From: Methylococcaceae bacterium
Lineage (GTDB): Bacteria; Pseudomonadota; Gammaproteobacteria; Methylococcales; Methylomonadaceae
Assembly: GCA_947506075.1 (NCBI GenBank)
Contig: CANNNN010000170.1
Location: 1-5,883, forward strand
Direction of reading: 5' to 3'
DNA: 5,883 nucleotides
Shown: positions 1-5,436 of the stretch, one piece after another
Numbering within the stretch: the stretch's first letter is position 1
How the letters are laid out: each line of letters opens with the position of its first letter
Program-made: the position numbers and the translations under genes
The notes under the pieces: model-generated
What the model saw: only the letters and a program-made list of their open reading frames with translations
Databases searched by the model: none
Told to the model about the DNA's origin: nothing

Positions 1-127
1 CTTTTCGGATGTTCGACGGCTTATCGCTGAAGCCGGACTTAATGAAGATTTTGATAGGGTTTGCCCCAAACCTGGCAAACCCACGAAAAATTCGCTGGTA
101 GCCGTATTGCTGCGCATGGTGGCTTGA
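1..127 (+). CDS. C-terminal fragment of an unidentified protein (5' end outside window)
   Basis: An open frame enters from the left edge (first complete codon at position 2) and stops at TGA 125-127, giving 41 visible residues. The fragment starts FSDVRRLIAEAGL, an amphipathic helix, and ends in a basic, Pro/Lys-rich stretch (PKPGKPTK) followed by a hydrophobic strand-like tail (SLVAVLLRMVA). I do not recognise the family. A helix followed by a strand at the C-terminus would suit a Rossmann-type enzyme such as a SAM methyltransferase, but this is only a guess. The - strand is also open here (ATG at 118), but its translation is Ser/Thr-rich without recognisable character and its ATG lacks a Shine-Dalgarno sequence, so the + frame is preferred. 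A perfect 9-bp inverted repeat lies inside the coding end. The gene converges on the transglycosylase gene. Confidence 0.5.
   Translation, partial: FSDVRRLIAEAGLNEDFDRVCPKPGKPTKNSLVAVLLRMVA
57..82. repeat. Perfect 9-bp inverted repeat inside the end of the left-edge gene
   Basis: GGGTTTGCC (57-65) and GGCAAACCC (74-82) are exact reverse complements separated by 8 nt. The hairpin sits about 43 nt before the stop codon of the left-edge reading frame and encodes part of its Pro/Lys-rich stretch. No T-tract follows directly, so it is not a standard intrinsic terminator. It could slow exonucleases at the 3' end of the mRNA or be coincidental. Confidence 0.6.
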
Positions 128-284
128 TGTTTTTTTAGGAAACTTCAGCAAACATAAATTCTGAGCTTAAATGATTCAACTATGAATTTATAGGATGAAG
201 CAAATTTGCAAACCATCCAAAAGTGCTTGAAAAATCGTTTATCGGGTTCCCAAGCGCTAACTGGAGACAAGGAAACCCGTTAGA
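128..284. other. AT-rich convergent intergenic spacer
   Basis: These 157 bp lie between two convergent reading frames. A T-run (130-136) follows the left gene's stop, behind only a weak 4-bp stem with two G-U pairs inside the coding end. An inverted repeat ATAAATTC (154-161) / GAATTTAT (184-191) with a 22-nt loop and a perfect palindrome GCAAATTTGC (200-209) are present, followed by the imperfect hairpin at 243-279. I see no convincing gene; the longest ATG-started frame noticed (from about 195) gives 11 codons. Confidence 0.5.
243..279 (-). terminator. Possible imperfect terminator hairpin after the transglycosylase gene
   Basis: CGGGTTCC (243-250) pairs with GGAAACCCG (271-279) with one bulged A, giving 8 bp around a 20-nt loop. 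Read on the - strand it begins 5 nt after the TGA of the transglycosylase gene. A T-rich run (GATTTTTC) follows only about 8 nt beyond the stem, so it is a weak or non-canonical terminator. Its place between two convergent genes suits a terminator role. Confidence 0.3.
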
Positions 285-860
285 TCAACTGCGTCTGTTA
301 TACAAAGCCAACACGGTTTTGACGTAATTCTGGGTTTCGGGGTAGGGGGGGATGGAGTTGTTATGTCTGATAACTGCATTTTCACCGGCGTTATAGGCGG
401 CTACGGCCAGATTCATGTTTGAATCGAACATCCTGAGCAGATCTTTTAAATAATGGGTGCCGCCGTCGATATTCTGATCGGGACTGTTCCGGTCGACAAC
501 GCCATAGCGTCTGGCGGTGTCGGGCATTAACTGCATTAAACCGACCGCTCCGGCTGAGGAAATCGCCGTTGCATTGTAAGCGGATTCCGCCTGAATAACG
601 GCGTGCACCAGTCTGGCGTCAACTTGATGTCGGTTGGCCGCCTCGTTAATGAGGTCGGCGAAACGCTTTTTGTTGGTGCCCATAAAGGGCAGGGCGGCGG
701 CATAATGCATTGCCCTGGTGCGGATGATGCGTTTGTAGGAGCTATTGGTCGGCTTGTCGGTGTAGTAGACGCGGCCGTCAGTATCGACAAATTTATAGAT
801 GTCGGCCCGTACCCCGTTGGAGAGGAGTAAGCCAGTTAAAATAACGGCAATTCTAATCAT
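285..860 (-). CDS. Periplasmic lytic transglycosylase with DUF4124 N-terminus
   Basis: This 191-residue protein probably cleaves the MurNAc-GlcNAc bond of peptidoglycan in the periplasm, leaving a 1,6-anhydro end. Residues 1-19 look like a Sec signal peptide (MIR, a hydrophobic core, cleavage after VRA) with no lipobox cysteine, so it should be soluble. Residues 20-45 (DIYKFVDTDGRVYYTDKP) are a DUF4124 motif, common in proteobacterial exported proteins. Residues about 65-175 are an SLT domain of the Slt/MltE-like group: the catalytic Glu is E92 in QAES, followed by GLMQLMP (107-113) and AYNAG (154-158). It is far shorter than Slt70 and lacks its superhelical domain and LysM repeats. ATG at 858-860 is preceded by AGAGG with 7 nt spacing, which supports this start. 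It lies 96 bp downstream of purT with the same orientation, and may be transcribed separately. The family is confident; the physiological role is not known from context. Confidence 0.93.
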   Translation of the reverse strand: MIRIAVILTGLLLSNGVRADIYKFVDTDGRVYYTDKPTNSSYKRIIRTRAMHYAAALPFMGTNKKRFADLINEAANRHQVDARLVHAVIQAESAYNATAISSAGAVGLMQLMPDTARRYGVVDRNSPDQNIDGGTHYLKDLLRMFDSNMNLAVAAYNAGENAVIRHNNSIPPYPETQNYVKTVLALYNRRS

Positions 861-898
861 AGCGTTACCTCTAGGTGATTTCCAATAATGAAGTTATC

Positions 899-919
899 AA
901 CAGTATAGTCGACACTGTT
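899..919. repeat. Short inverted repeat upstream of the transglycosylase gene
   Basis: AACAGT (899-904) and ACTGTT (914-919) are exact reverse complements around a 9-nt loop that contains the palindrome GTCGAC. On the + strand the hairpin is followed by further Ts (to 922), so it looks like a terminator in the direction that has no gene upstream of it. On the - strand it overlaps a candidate -10 box for the transglycosylase gene, so it could instead be an operator. Confidence 0.4.
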
Positions 920-932
920 TTTATATGGTCGA
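902..932 (-). promoter_or_regulatory. Candidate promoter for the transglycosylase gene
   Basis: On the - strand, TATACT (907-902) resembles a sigma70 -10 box (5 of 6). A loose TCGACC element matches 4 of 6 positions of a -35 box, but the spacer is long at about 19 nt. The start of transcription would fall near position 895, giving a leader of about 35 nt that contains the AGAGG ribosome binding site. The weak -35 and long spacer make this tentative; read-through from purT is the alternative. Confidence 0.22.
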
Positions 933-956
933 GATGCTCTTGCTAGCGAACACCTA

Positions 957-2156
957 TCAGCCTGATTTAATAACAATCATACTTGCGGCTTTAACTGCTC
1001 TGGTTCTGGCCTCATCGACTGTTTCAGCTGTGGCTAAGGCAACGCCCATACGCCGGCTGACAAAAGCTTCAGGCTTGCCAAATAGTCTGATTTCGCTGGT
1101 AGGCACACTCAGCGCCTTAGCCAGTCCTTCATAAGTCACATCTTTTGCATCCACACCGCCCAGGATAACGGCGCTGGCACCTACACTGTGCAGGCTCGCA
1201 TCGACTGGCAAGCCCAAAATGGCTCTGGCATGTAATTCAAATTCATTCTGTTTTTGGGTGACCAGCGTGACCATGCCGGTATCATGCGGCCTTGGGCTGA
1301 CTTCGCTGAACCAGACCTCGTCGCCTTTGATAAACAGCTCAACGCCAAATAAACCCAAGCCTCCGATTTCGCTGGTTATTTTAAGCGCGATGTCTTCAGA
1401 CGCTTTTAGCGCGGCGGCACTCATGGCTTGCGGTTGCCAGCTCTCCCGATAATCGCCGTGTTCCTGTCTGTGGCCTATCGGCGCGCAAAAATAGGTTTCG
1501 ACTCCTCCATCCTGGGCTTTGGCGCGCACTGTCAACAGCGTAATTTCAAAATCAAAGTCTATTTTGGCTTCGACGATTACCTTGCCGGTATCTACCCTGC
1601 CGCTGGTTCCGGCATAATCCCAAGCTGCTTTAAGTGCCTCTGCGTTTTTAACCATCGACTGGCCTTTGCCTGAGGAGGACATGGTTGGCTTGATAAAGCA
1701 AGGATAGCCGATGCCGGCGTCGACTGCGGCCTGCAATTGATCAAAGCTTTCGGCGAAGGCATAGTTCGAGGTCGGGATTTTAAGCTGTTCGGCGGCCAAG
1801 GTTCGGATGCCTTCCCGGTTCATAGTCAGTTGTATCGCCCTGGCGTTAGGCACCACAGTACAACGGCCTTCTGCTTCAATATCAATCAGCGCCTGGGTCG
1901 CAATAGCTTCAATTTCAGGGATGATGAAATCCGGCCGTTCCAGTGCGATCAGTTTTTTGACGGCCTCGGTGTCGGTCATATCGAGCACATGACTCTGATG
2001 CGCCACCTGATGCGCCGGTGCATTTGGATAACGATCGACGGCTATCACTTCCACACCATAGCGTTGCAGCGCAATCGCCAGCTCCTTGCCCAGTTCGCCG
2101 CTGCCTAGCAGCAGGGCTTTGGTTGCGCTGTTTGATAAGGGTGTGCCTATTTTCAT
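957..2156 (-). CDS. purT: Formate-dependent phosphoribosylglycinamide formyltransferase (GAR transformylase 2)
   Basis: PurT makes formyl-GAR from GAR, ATP and free formate in de novo purine synthesis, bypassing the 10-formyl-tetrahydrofolate-dependent PurN reaction. The 399-residue product matches the family length (E. coli 392) and is recognisable throughout. It has an N-terminal pre-ATP-grasp fold with GSGELGKE (18-25), PEIEAIAT (80-87, GAR/formate site region), TMNREGIR (111-118), the ATP-grasp loop SSSGKGQS (160-167), FDFEITLL (201-208), GHRQEHGDYRESWQP (228-242), and the Mg-binding glutamates E273 (FGVELF) and E285 (SEVSPRPHD). The C-terminal IRLFGKP and SRRMGVALA blocks complete the domain. 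All key residues appear intact. The ATG at 2156-2154 overlaps the stop of the upstream MutS-like gene (ATGA), with AGG six nt ahead of it, so translational coupling is likely. In a C1-utilising organism free formate would be plentiful, but that link is inference. Confidence 0.98.
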   Translation of the reverse strand: MKIGTPLSNSATKALLLGSGELGKELAIALQRYGVEVIAVDRYPNAPAHQVAHQSHVLDMTDTEAVKKLIALERPDFIIPEIEAIATQALIDIEAEGRCTVVPNARAIQLTMNREGIRTLAAEQLKIPTSNYAFAESFDQLQAAVDAGIGYPCFIKPTMSSSGKGQSMVKNAEALKAAWDYAGTSGRVDTGKVIVEAKIDFDFEITLLTVRAKAQDGGVETYFCAPIGHRQEHGDYRESWQPQAMSAAALKASEDIALKITSEIGGLGLFGVELFIKGDEVWFSEVSPRPHDTGMVTLVTQKQNEFELHARAILGLPVDASLHSVGASAVILGGVDAKDVTYEGLAKALSVPTSEIRLFGKPEAFVSRRMGVALATAETVDEARTRAVKAASMIVIKSG

Positions 2157-3751
2157 TGTGAACCTGCCAGATAGTTGTCGATGTCTTGCTTGGAAAAACC
2201 GATTTTTTTAGCCACACGATCGGCGTGACTGACGCGGGAAATGCCGTCCACCAGTTTATAAGTCGGCGCGTCATCGGCAAATTCGACCTGTTTTGGCAGT
2301 CCTATGCCTTCAGCCACAAAATGATCGACCAGTTGATGATTGTGAGTGATTAATATAGTACTGTTGCCTTTACGATAAAATCCGTTCAGTACATTCGACG
2401 ACGATTCCATTTTTTCTTCAAATGTTGTGCCTTCAGATAATTCATCCAATACCACCAGACTATTGGCGGTTGCCGCCAGAAAAATATCTTTGGTTCTTTT
2501 CAATTCGGTACCGAAGCGTCCTTCCCCGTCATCCAGATGACTGATTTCTGGCGCCTGATAAAAAATACGGTCGGAGACGGTCAGTGTGGCTGCTTTGGCT
2601 GGAACATAACAGCCGATTTGCGCGAGCAGCTGAATCTGGGTGATGGTTTTGCAAAAGGCTGTCTTGCCGCCGCTGTTGGGGCCGGTCACCAGCACCAGTT
2701 TATCGTCATCGAGCACAAAATCGTTACCCACATAAGCCGGGTTCTGTTTGCCCAAAACCGGGTTTCTGGCATCTGTCAGATTGATTCTGTGATGCGGCGC
2801 TTCGACCATTTCGGGCAATACTATGCTGCCGCCGAAGGTATCGGCAAATTTTATAAACGACAGCAATTCGTCGAGCTGGCCCAGCGCATCCAGGGTTTCG
2901 GCGACCGCTGGAGAAGCCTTGAACTCGTTTCTTAACGGGATAATGCAACTGTCACGATCAAAACCACCGACGATAGGAAAATAAACCAGTAAAAAAGGCA
3001 CGACAAAAATGGTCGCCGTCGGAATGGCTTCGACAGAAACCTGAAACATGTCGCTAGGGAAAAAATGCGCCAGGGCCCAGATGCAGCCGATAAACAGGGA
3101 AATCAACAGCGGTTTGAAGACCCGGGGTTGGAAAATAATCGCCGGGGAGTATGAGCCTTTACGCTGTTCCTTGCATTGAAGTGTATTTTCGGTGATATAA
3201 ACCGGACCTGCCATCAGCGAATAGGACCGTGATTCGGCAAAGGCTTTGATCCGGTCGAAAATGGCTTTCAGATAGTCGGATTGCGGAGCGTCTGCAGCTT
3301 GGACCTGATCAACCAGTTCCAGTAAAAAACGGATGCCGCGTTTATATTGCAGATAGCCGTAACCTTCAATTTCATGGTGTTCTCGGGCAGTGCCAAATGT
3401 ACCCAGAAACTCTCCGAACAACAATAAATAGAAGTTTTTTTCGTTGGGTTCCGCCTGTTGCACGATCTGTTCAAGCTGTTCTTTGAGTGCCGGATGATTT
3501 TGTAGTTCTTCGATAGCTTGCTGCTTGGCCCTGATTTCGTCCAGTGAGTCTAGCGGCTGGGTTAAAGACCGGAATAAAACGGCCTGTCCTGCCAATGTTG
3601 ACGCATGATTGACGCTATCAAATAACTGCTCGACTTCAATGGTATTGAAGGTCCTTTCGTCGATAACGCCGTGGCCGGTAGCAAGCGGTTGGCTGGATTT
3701 GATGGAAGGCCAGTTGCTGTCCTGCCAGCTTTGTAATAGAGTTTGGATCAT
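2153..3751 (-). CDS. MutS-family ATPase with a transmembrane hairpin, function unknown
   Basis: This 532-residue protein belongs to the MutS/MSH superfamily but is not the repair MutS (over 800 residues). Residues about 40-200 resemble the MutS core/lever domain (LFDSVNHASTLAGQAVLFRS, then LTQPLDSLDEIRAKQQAIEEL). Two hydrophobic segments follow at about 212-231 and 247-263. Flanking Arg/Lys residues suggest both ends are cytoplasmic and the pair forms a membrane hairpin. The ATPase domain V occupies about 311-520: Walker A GPNSGGKT (357-364), Walker B LVVLDE (432-437) with the following EGTT, and the switch histidine in LITHNHQL (H470). The mismatch-binding domain I, with its Phe-x-Glu motif, and the connector domain are absent, as are Smr and HNH nuclease domains. 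The signature loop reads GEGRFGTEL (409-417) instead of the usual G-x-STF-x-x-E. ATG 3751-3749 has only a weak AGG at 8 nt spacing. It overlaps purT by 4 bp and lies 55 bp after hemH. A membrane-associated DNA or nucleotide-driven role is inference. Confidence 0.9.
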   Translation of the reverse strand: MIQTLLQSWQDSNWPSIKSSQPLATGHGVIDERTFNTIEVEQLFDSVNHASTLAGQAVLFRSLTQPLDSLDEIRAKQQAIEELQNHPALKEQLEQIVQQAEPNEKNFYLLLFGEFLGTFGTAREHHEIEGYGYLQYKRGIRFLLELVDQVQAADAPQSDYLKAIFDRIKAFAESRSYSLMAGPVYITENTLQCKEQRKGSYSPAIIFQPRVFKPLLISLFIGCIWALAHFFPSDMFQVSVEAIPTATIFVVPFLLVYFPIVGGFDRDSCIIPLRNEFKASPAVAETLDALGQLDELLSFIKFADTFGGSIVLPEMVEAPHHRINLTDARNPVLGKQNPAYVGNDFVLDDDKLVLVTGPNSGGKTAFCKTITQIQLLAQIGCYVPAKAATLTVSDRIFYQAPEISHLDDGEGRFGTELKRTKDIFLAATANSLVVLDELSEGTTFEEKMESSSNVLNGFYRKGNSTILITHNHQLVDHFVAEGIGLPKQVEFADDAPTYKLVDGISRVSHADRVAKKIGFSKQDIDNYLAGSQ

Positions 3752-3768
3752 CTGTTTAGCCTATATTT

Positions 3769-3797
3769 ATCGTTCCCATGTTTGAGATGGGAACGAT
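3769..3797. repeat. Perfect 11-bp palindrome, REP-like intergenic element
   Basis: ATCGTTCCCAT (3769-3779) and ATGGGAACGAT (3787-3797) are exact reverse complements around a 7-nt loop (GTTTGAG). It fills half of the 55-bp gap between hemH and the MutS-like gene and ends 17 nt before the latter's start codon. Neither strand has a T-tract after the stem, so it is not a typical intrinsic terminator. GTTCCCA...TGGGAAC cores occur as dispersed REP-like repeats in several gammaproteobacterial genomes, to my recollection; a copy count in this genome is needed. It could alter expression of the downstream genes by mRNA folding or partial termination. Confidence 0.7.
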
Positions 3798-3806
3798 GTC
3801 GATTAC

Positions 3807-4775
3807 CTAAAGCTTCTGTTCAAGCAGGTTAACTATAGCAGCCACATGGATTTCCGAATCATTCAGTGCGGCTATATAGCGATAATTCTCACCGCCGGCC
3901 TCGATAAAAACAGCCTTGTTCTCCATGGCCATTTCTTCCAGGGTTTCCAGACAATCGACTGCAAAGCCTGGACAAATCACATCAATGCTTTTGATTCCCT
4001 GCGCCGGAAGCGTTTTTAAGGTGTCTACGCAATAAGGTTTTAGCCATTGCGCCTTGCCAAAACGCGATTGGAATACAATCATCCATTGTGTTTGAACAAT
4101 GCCCAATTTTTCAGCAATCAGGGCTGCAGTTTTATGGCATTGGTGAAAATAAGGGTCGCCCCATTTCGTTAATTGCTCGGGCAGGCCGTGAAAGGACATC
4201 AACAACAACTCGTTTTTACCGTGCTCTTTCCAGCTTTGCTCGATAGATTCAGCGACTGCGGCAATATAGTGGCTGTGCTGGTGATAATCGCTGATAAAGT
4301 GAATGTTTGGCAGATGCCGCCACTGATTCAATTCCTTGATCACATCATCATAAATCGATGCGGTGGTGGTCGAGGAATATTGGGGGTATAGCGGCAGGAC
4401 GATTACATTATTTATGCCCGCCTCTTTGAAGATTCTTAATTGCTTCGCTATCGAAGGTTCGCCATAGCGCATCACATGCTGGGTCATGATGCCTCTGGCC
4501 TTCAGTTTACTTTCTACTCTCTCGGTTAATTGCCGGGTCAGATAGATTAATGGCGAACCTTTTTCATGCCATATTTTTTGATAGGCTAAGACCGATTTTC
4601 GGGGACGAAACGGCAGGACAAAAAAATGCAGTATCATCCACCATAATGGCCTCGGCAGATTGACGACGCGCGGGTCCCAGAGAAACTCTTTAAGAAATCG
4701 CCTGACCGCCGGGATAGTGGCTGCAGTCGGAGAGCCTAGATTGGCCAGTAACACGCCGGTTTTTTTGTTTGGCAT
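3807..4775 (-). CDS. hemH: Ferrochelatase
   Basis: HemH inserts Fe2+ into protoporphyrin IX, the last step of protoheme synthesis, at the inner face of the cytoplasmic membrane. The 322-residue product matches the gammaproteobacterial length (E. coli 320). It shows GVLLANLGSP at the N-terminus (7-16), FLWDPRVVNLPR (31-42), GSPL (73-76), MRYGEPSI (102-109), LPLYPQYSSTTTAS (127-140), the metal-binding histidine H196 in SFHGLP, SRFGKAQWLKPY (237-248) and CPGFAVDCLETLEE (268-281), whose E277 is the conserved acidic residue near the iron site. The sequence appears full length with no missing block. The ATG is preceded by GGAG at 8 nt spacing (4784-4787), and a small hairpin abuts that site upstream. 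folE ends 31 bp upstream, so the two are probably co-transcribed. It has no C-terminal chlorophyll-binding or Fe-S extension. Confidence 0.98.
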   Translation of the reverse strand: MPNKKTGVLLANLGSPTAATIPAVRRFLKEFLWDPRVVNLPRPLWWMILHFFVLPFRPRKSVLAYQKIWHEKGSPLIYLTRQLTERVESKLKARGIMTQHVMRYGEPSIAKQLRIFKEAGINNVIVLPLYPQYSSTTTASIYDDVIKELNQWRHLPNIHFISDYHQHSHYIAAVAESIEQSWKEHGKNELLLMSFHGLPEQLTKWGDPYFHQCHKTAALIAEKLGIVQTQWMIVFQSRFGKAQWLKPYCVDTLKTLPAQGIKSIDVICPGFAVDCLETLEEMAMENKAVFIEAGGENYRYIAALNDSEIHVAAIVNLLEQKL

Positions 4776-4787
4776 TAGTTTGACTCC

Positions 4788-4800
4788 GCTCGCAACGAGC
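4788..4800 (-). repeat. Small hairpin between folE and hemH
   Basis: GCTCG (4788-4792) and CGAGC (4796-4800) form a 5-bp GC-rich stem with a 3-nt loop, directly adjacent to the hemH GGAG ribosome binding site (4784-4787). No T-run follows, so termination is unlikely. It might tune hemH translation or protect the folE mRNA 3' end, but a stem this short can arise by chance. Confidence 0.35.
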
Positions 4801-4806
4801 TTAGAT

Positions 4807-5349
4807 CTATCGGTTAATCAGATTTAAAAATTCAGAGCGGGTGCTAATCTCTTTACGGAAAATTCCGGTCATCACCGAAGTCGTCATCACCGAATTTTGC
4901 TTTTCAACGCCGCGCATCATCATGCATAAATGCTTGGCTTCAATGACCACAGCCACGCCTCGGGCGCCGGTTGCAATTTGAATCGCATCGGCTATTTGTT
5001 TGGTCAGTTTTTCCTGAATCTGCAAACGCCGTGCGTACATGTCGATAACGCGAGCAACCTTGGATAAGCCCATCACCTTGCCTTGCGGCAAATAACCGAC
5101 ATGACATTTACCGATAAACGGTAGCAAATGGTGTTCGCATAAAGAATACAGTTCAATATCCTTCACAATGACCATGTCTTCGGTGTCGGCGGTAAAAATA
5201 GCGCCGTTTAGCACTTCTTCCAGGGTTTTTTCGTAGCCGTTGTTTAAAAATTTGAAAGCCTTGGCCGCGCGTTTTGGCGTATCGACCAGGCCTTCGCGAG
5301 TTAAATCTTCACCGACTGCTTCGATAATCTTGGCAAAATGCTCTTCCAT
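4807..5349 (-). CDS. folE: GTP cyclohydrolase I
   Basis: FolE converts GTP to 7,8-dihydroneopterin triphosphate plus formate, the entry step of folate (and other pterin) synthesis. From ATG 5349-5347 the product has 180 residues, a usual length for compact bacterial type I enzymes. Zinc ligands are visible as C71 and H74 in LCEHHLLPF and C142 in KHLCMMMRG; H73 and H140 match the catalytic histidines. Other conserved blocks are TPKRAAKA (24-31), GLSKVARVIDMYARRLQIQE (94-113), and the ending TRSEFLNLI. This is the zinc-dependent FolE, not the unrelated FolE2/MptA. A TTG three codons upstream is in frame but sits directly against the AGGA ribosome binding site, which rules it out in favour of the ATG. 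hemH follows after 31 bp; dusA ends 87 bp upstream. A candidate promoter lies in that gap. Confidence 0.98.
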   Translation of the reverse strand: MEEHFAKIIEAVGEDLTREGLVDTPKRAAKAFKFLNNGYEKTLEEVLNGAIFTADTEDMVIVKDIELYSLCEHHLLPFIGKCHVGYLPQGKVMGLSKVARVIDMYARRLQIQEKLTKQIADAIQIATGARGVAVVIEAKHLCMMMRGVEKQNSVMTTSVMTGIFRKEISTRSEFLNLINR

Positions 5350-5358
5350 AGTTCTCAA

Positions 5359-5362
5359 TCCT
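5359..5362 (-). promoter_or_regulatory. folE ribosome binding site that decides the start codon
   Basis: AGGA on the - strand lies 9 nt before the ATG at 5349-5347 and zero nt before the in-frame TTG at 5358-5356. Only the ATG has a workable spacing, so the protein begins MEEHFAKI rather than three residues earlier. Confidence 0.7.
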
Positions 5363-5382
5363 GATTATAAAAATAGCCGGTC

Positions 5383-5411
5383 AGTATACACAGTGGGCCT
5401 TGAATTTTAAA
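5383..5411 (-). promoter_or_regulatory. Candidate sigma70 promoter for folE-hemH-mutS-like-purT
   Basis: On the - strand TTTAAA (5411-5406, 4 of 6 to the -35 consensus) and TATACT (5388-5383, 5 of 6 to the -10 consensus) are separated by exactly 17 nt. Transcription would start near 5376, giving a leader of about 27 nt that includes the folE AGGA site. A perfect TATAAT at 5369-5364 is nearby but would start RNA downstream of the ribosome binding site, so it is less likely to drive folE. Confidence 0.38.
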
Positions 5412-5436
5412 GCTTATGCTTCCGAGCTGGTTATCC

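Noticed and set aside
1..118. - strand reading frame from ATG at 118 to the left edge
   Set aside because: No ribosome binding site, Ser/Thr-rich translation without recognisable features; the opposite strand gives a more protein-like sequence.
200..209. GCAAATTTGC palindrome as an operator
   Set aside because: It lies between convergent genes where no promoter is expected, and a 10-bp AT-rich palindrome is likely by chance.
603..830. 75-codon open frame on the + strand
   Set aside because: Antisense to the transglycosylase gene, which has a signal peptide, catalytic motifs and a ribosome binding site.
1737..2108. 123-codon open frame on the + strand
   Set aside because: It is fully antisense to purT, whose protein is clearly conserved; the translation has no recognisable character.
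1915..2280. 121-codon - strand frame spanning the MutS-like/purT junction
   Set aside because: Out of frame with two well-supported genes and compositionally odd (many Arg, Ser and Trp residues).
2537..2935. 132-codon open frame on the + strand
   Set aside because: Antisense to the ATPase domain of the MutS-like gene; an artefact of its codon use.
2153..3751. The MutS-like gene as the mismatch repair gene mutS or as mutS2
   Set aside because: It lacks the mismatch-binding and connector domains of MutS and the Smr nuclease of MutS2, and carries membrane segments.
5364..5369. Perfect TATAAT on the - strand before folE
   Set aside because: Transcription from it would begin after the AGGA ribosome binding site, and no -35 match was found at 16-18 nt, so it is a poor folE promoter.
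5370..5436. Terminator for dusA
   Set aside because: The best stems are 3-4 bp with bulges (for example AAGC/GCTT, or AGCC-type pairing before ATTTTTA), too weak to call.
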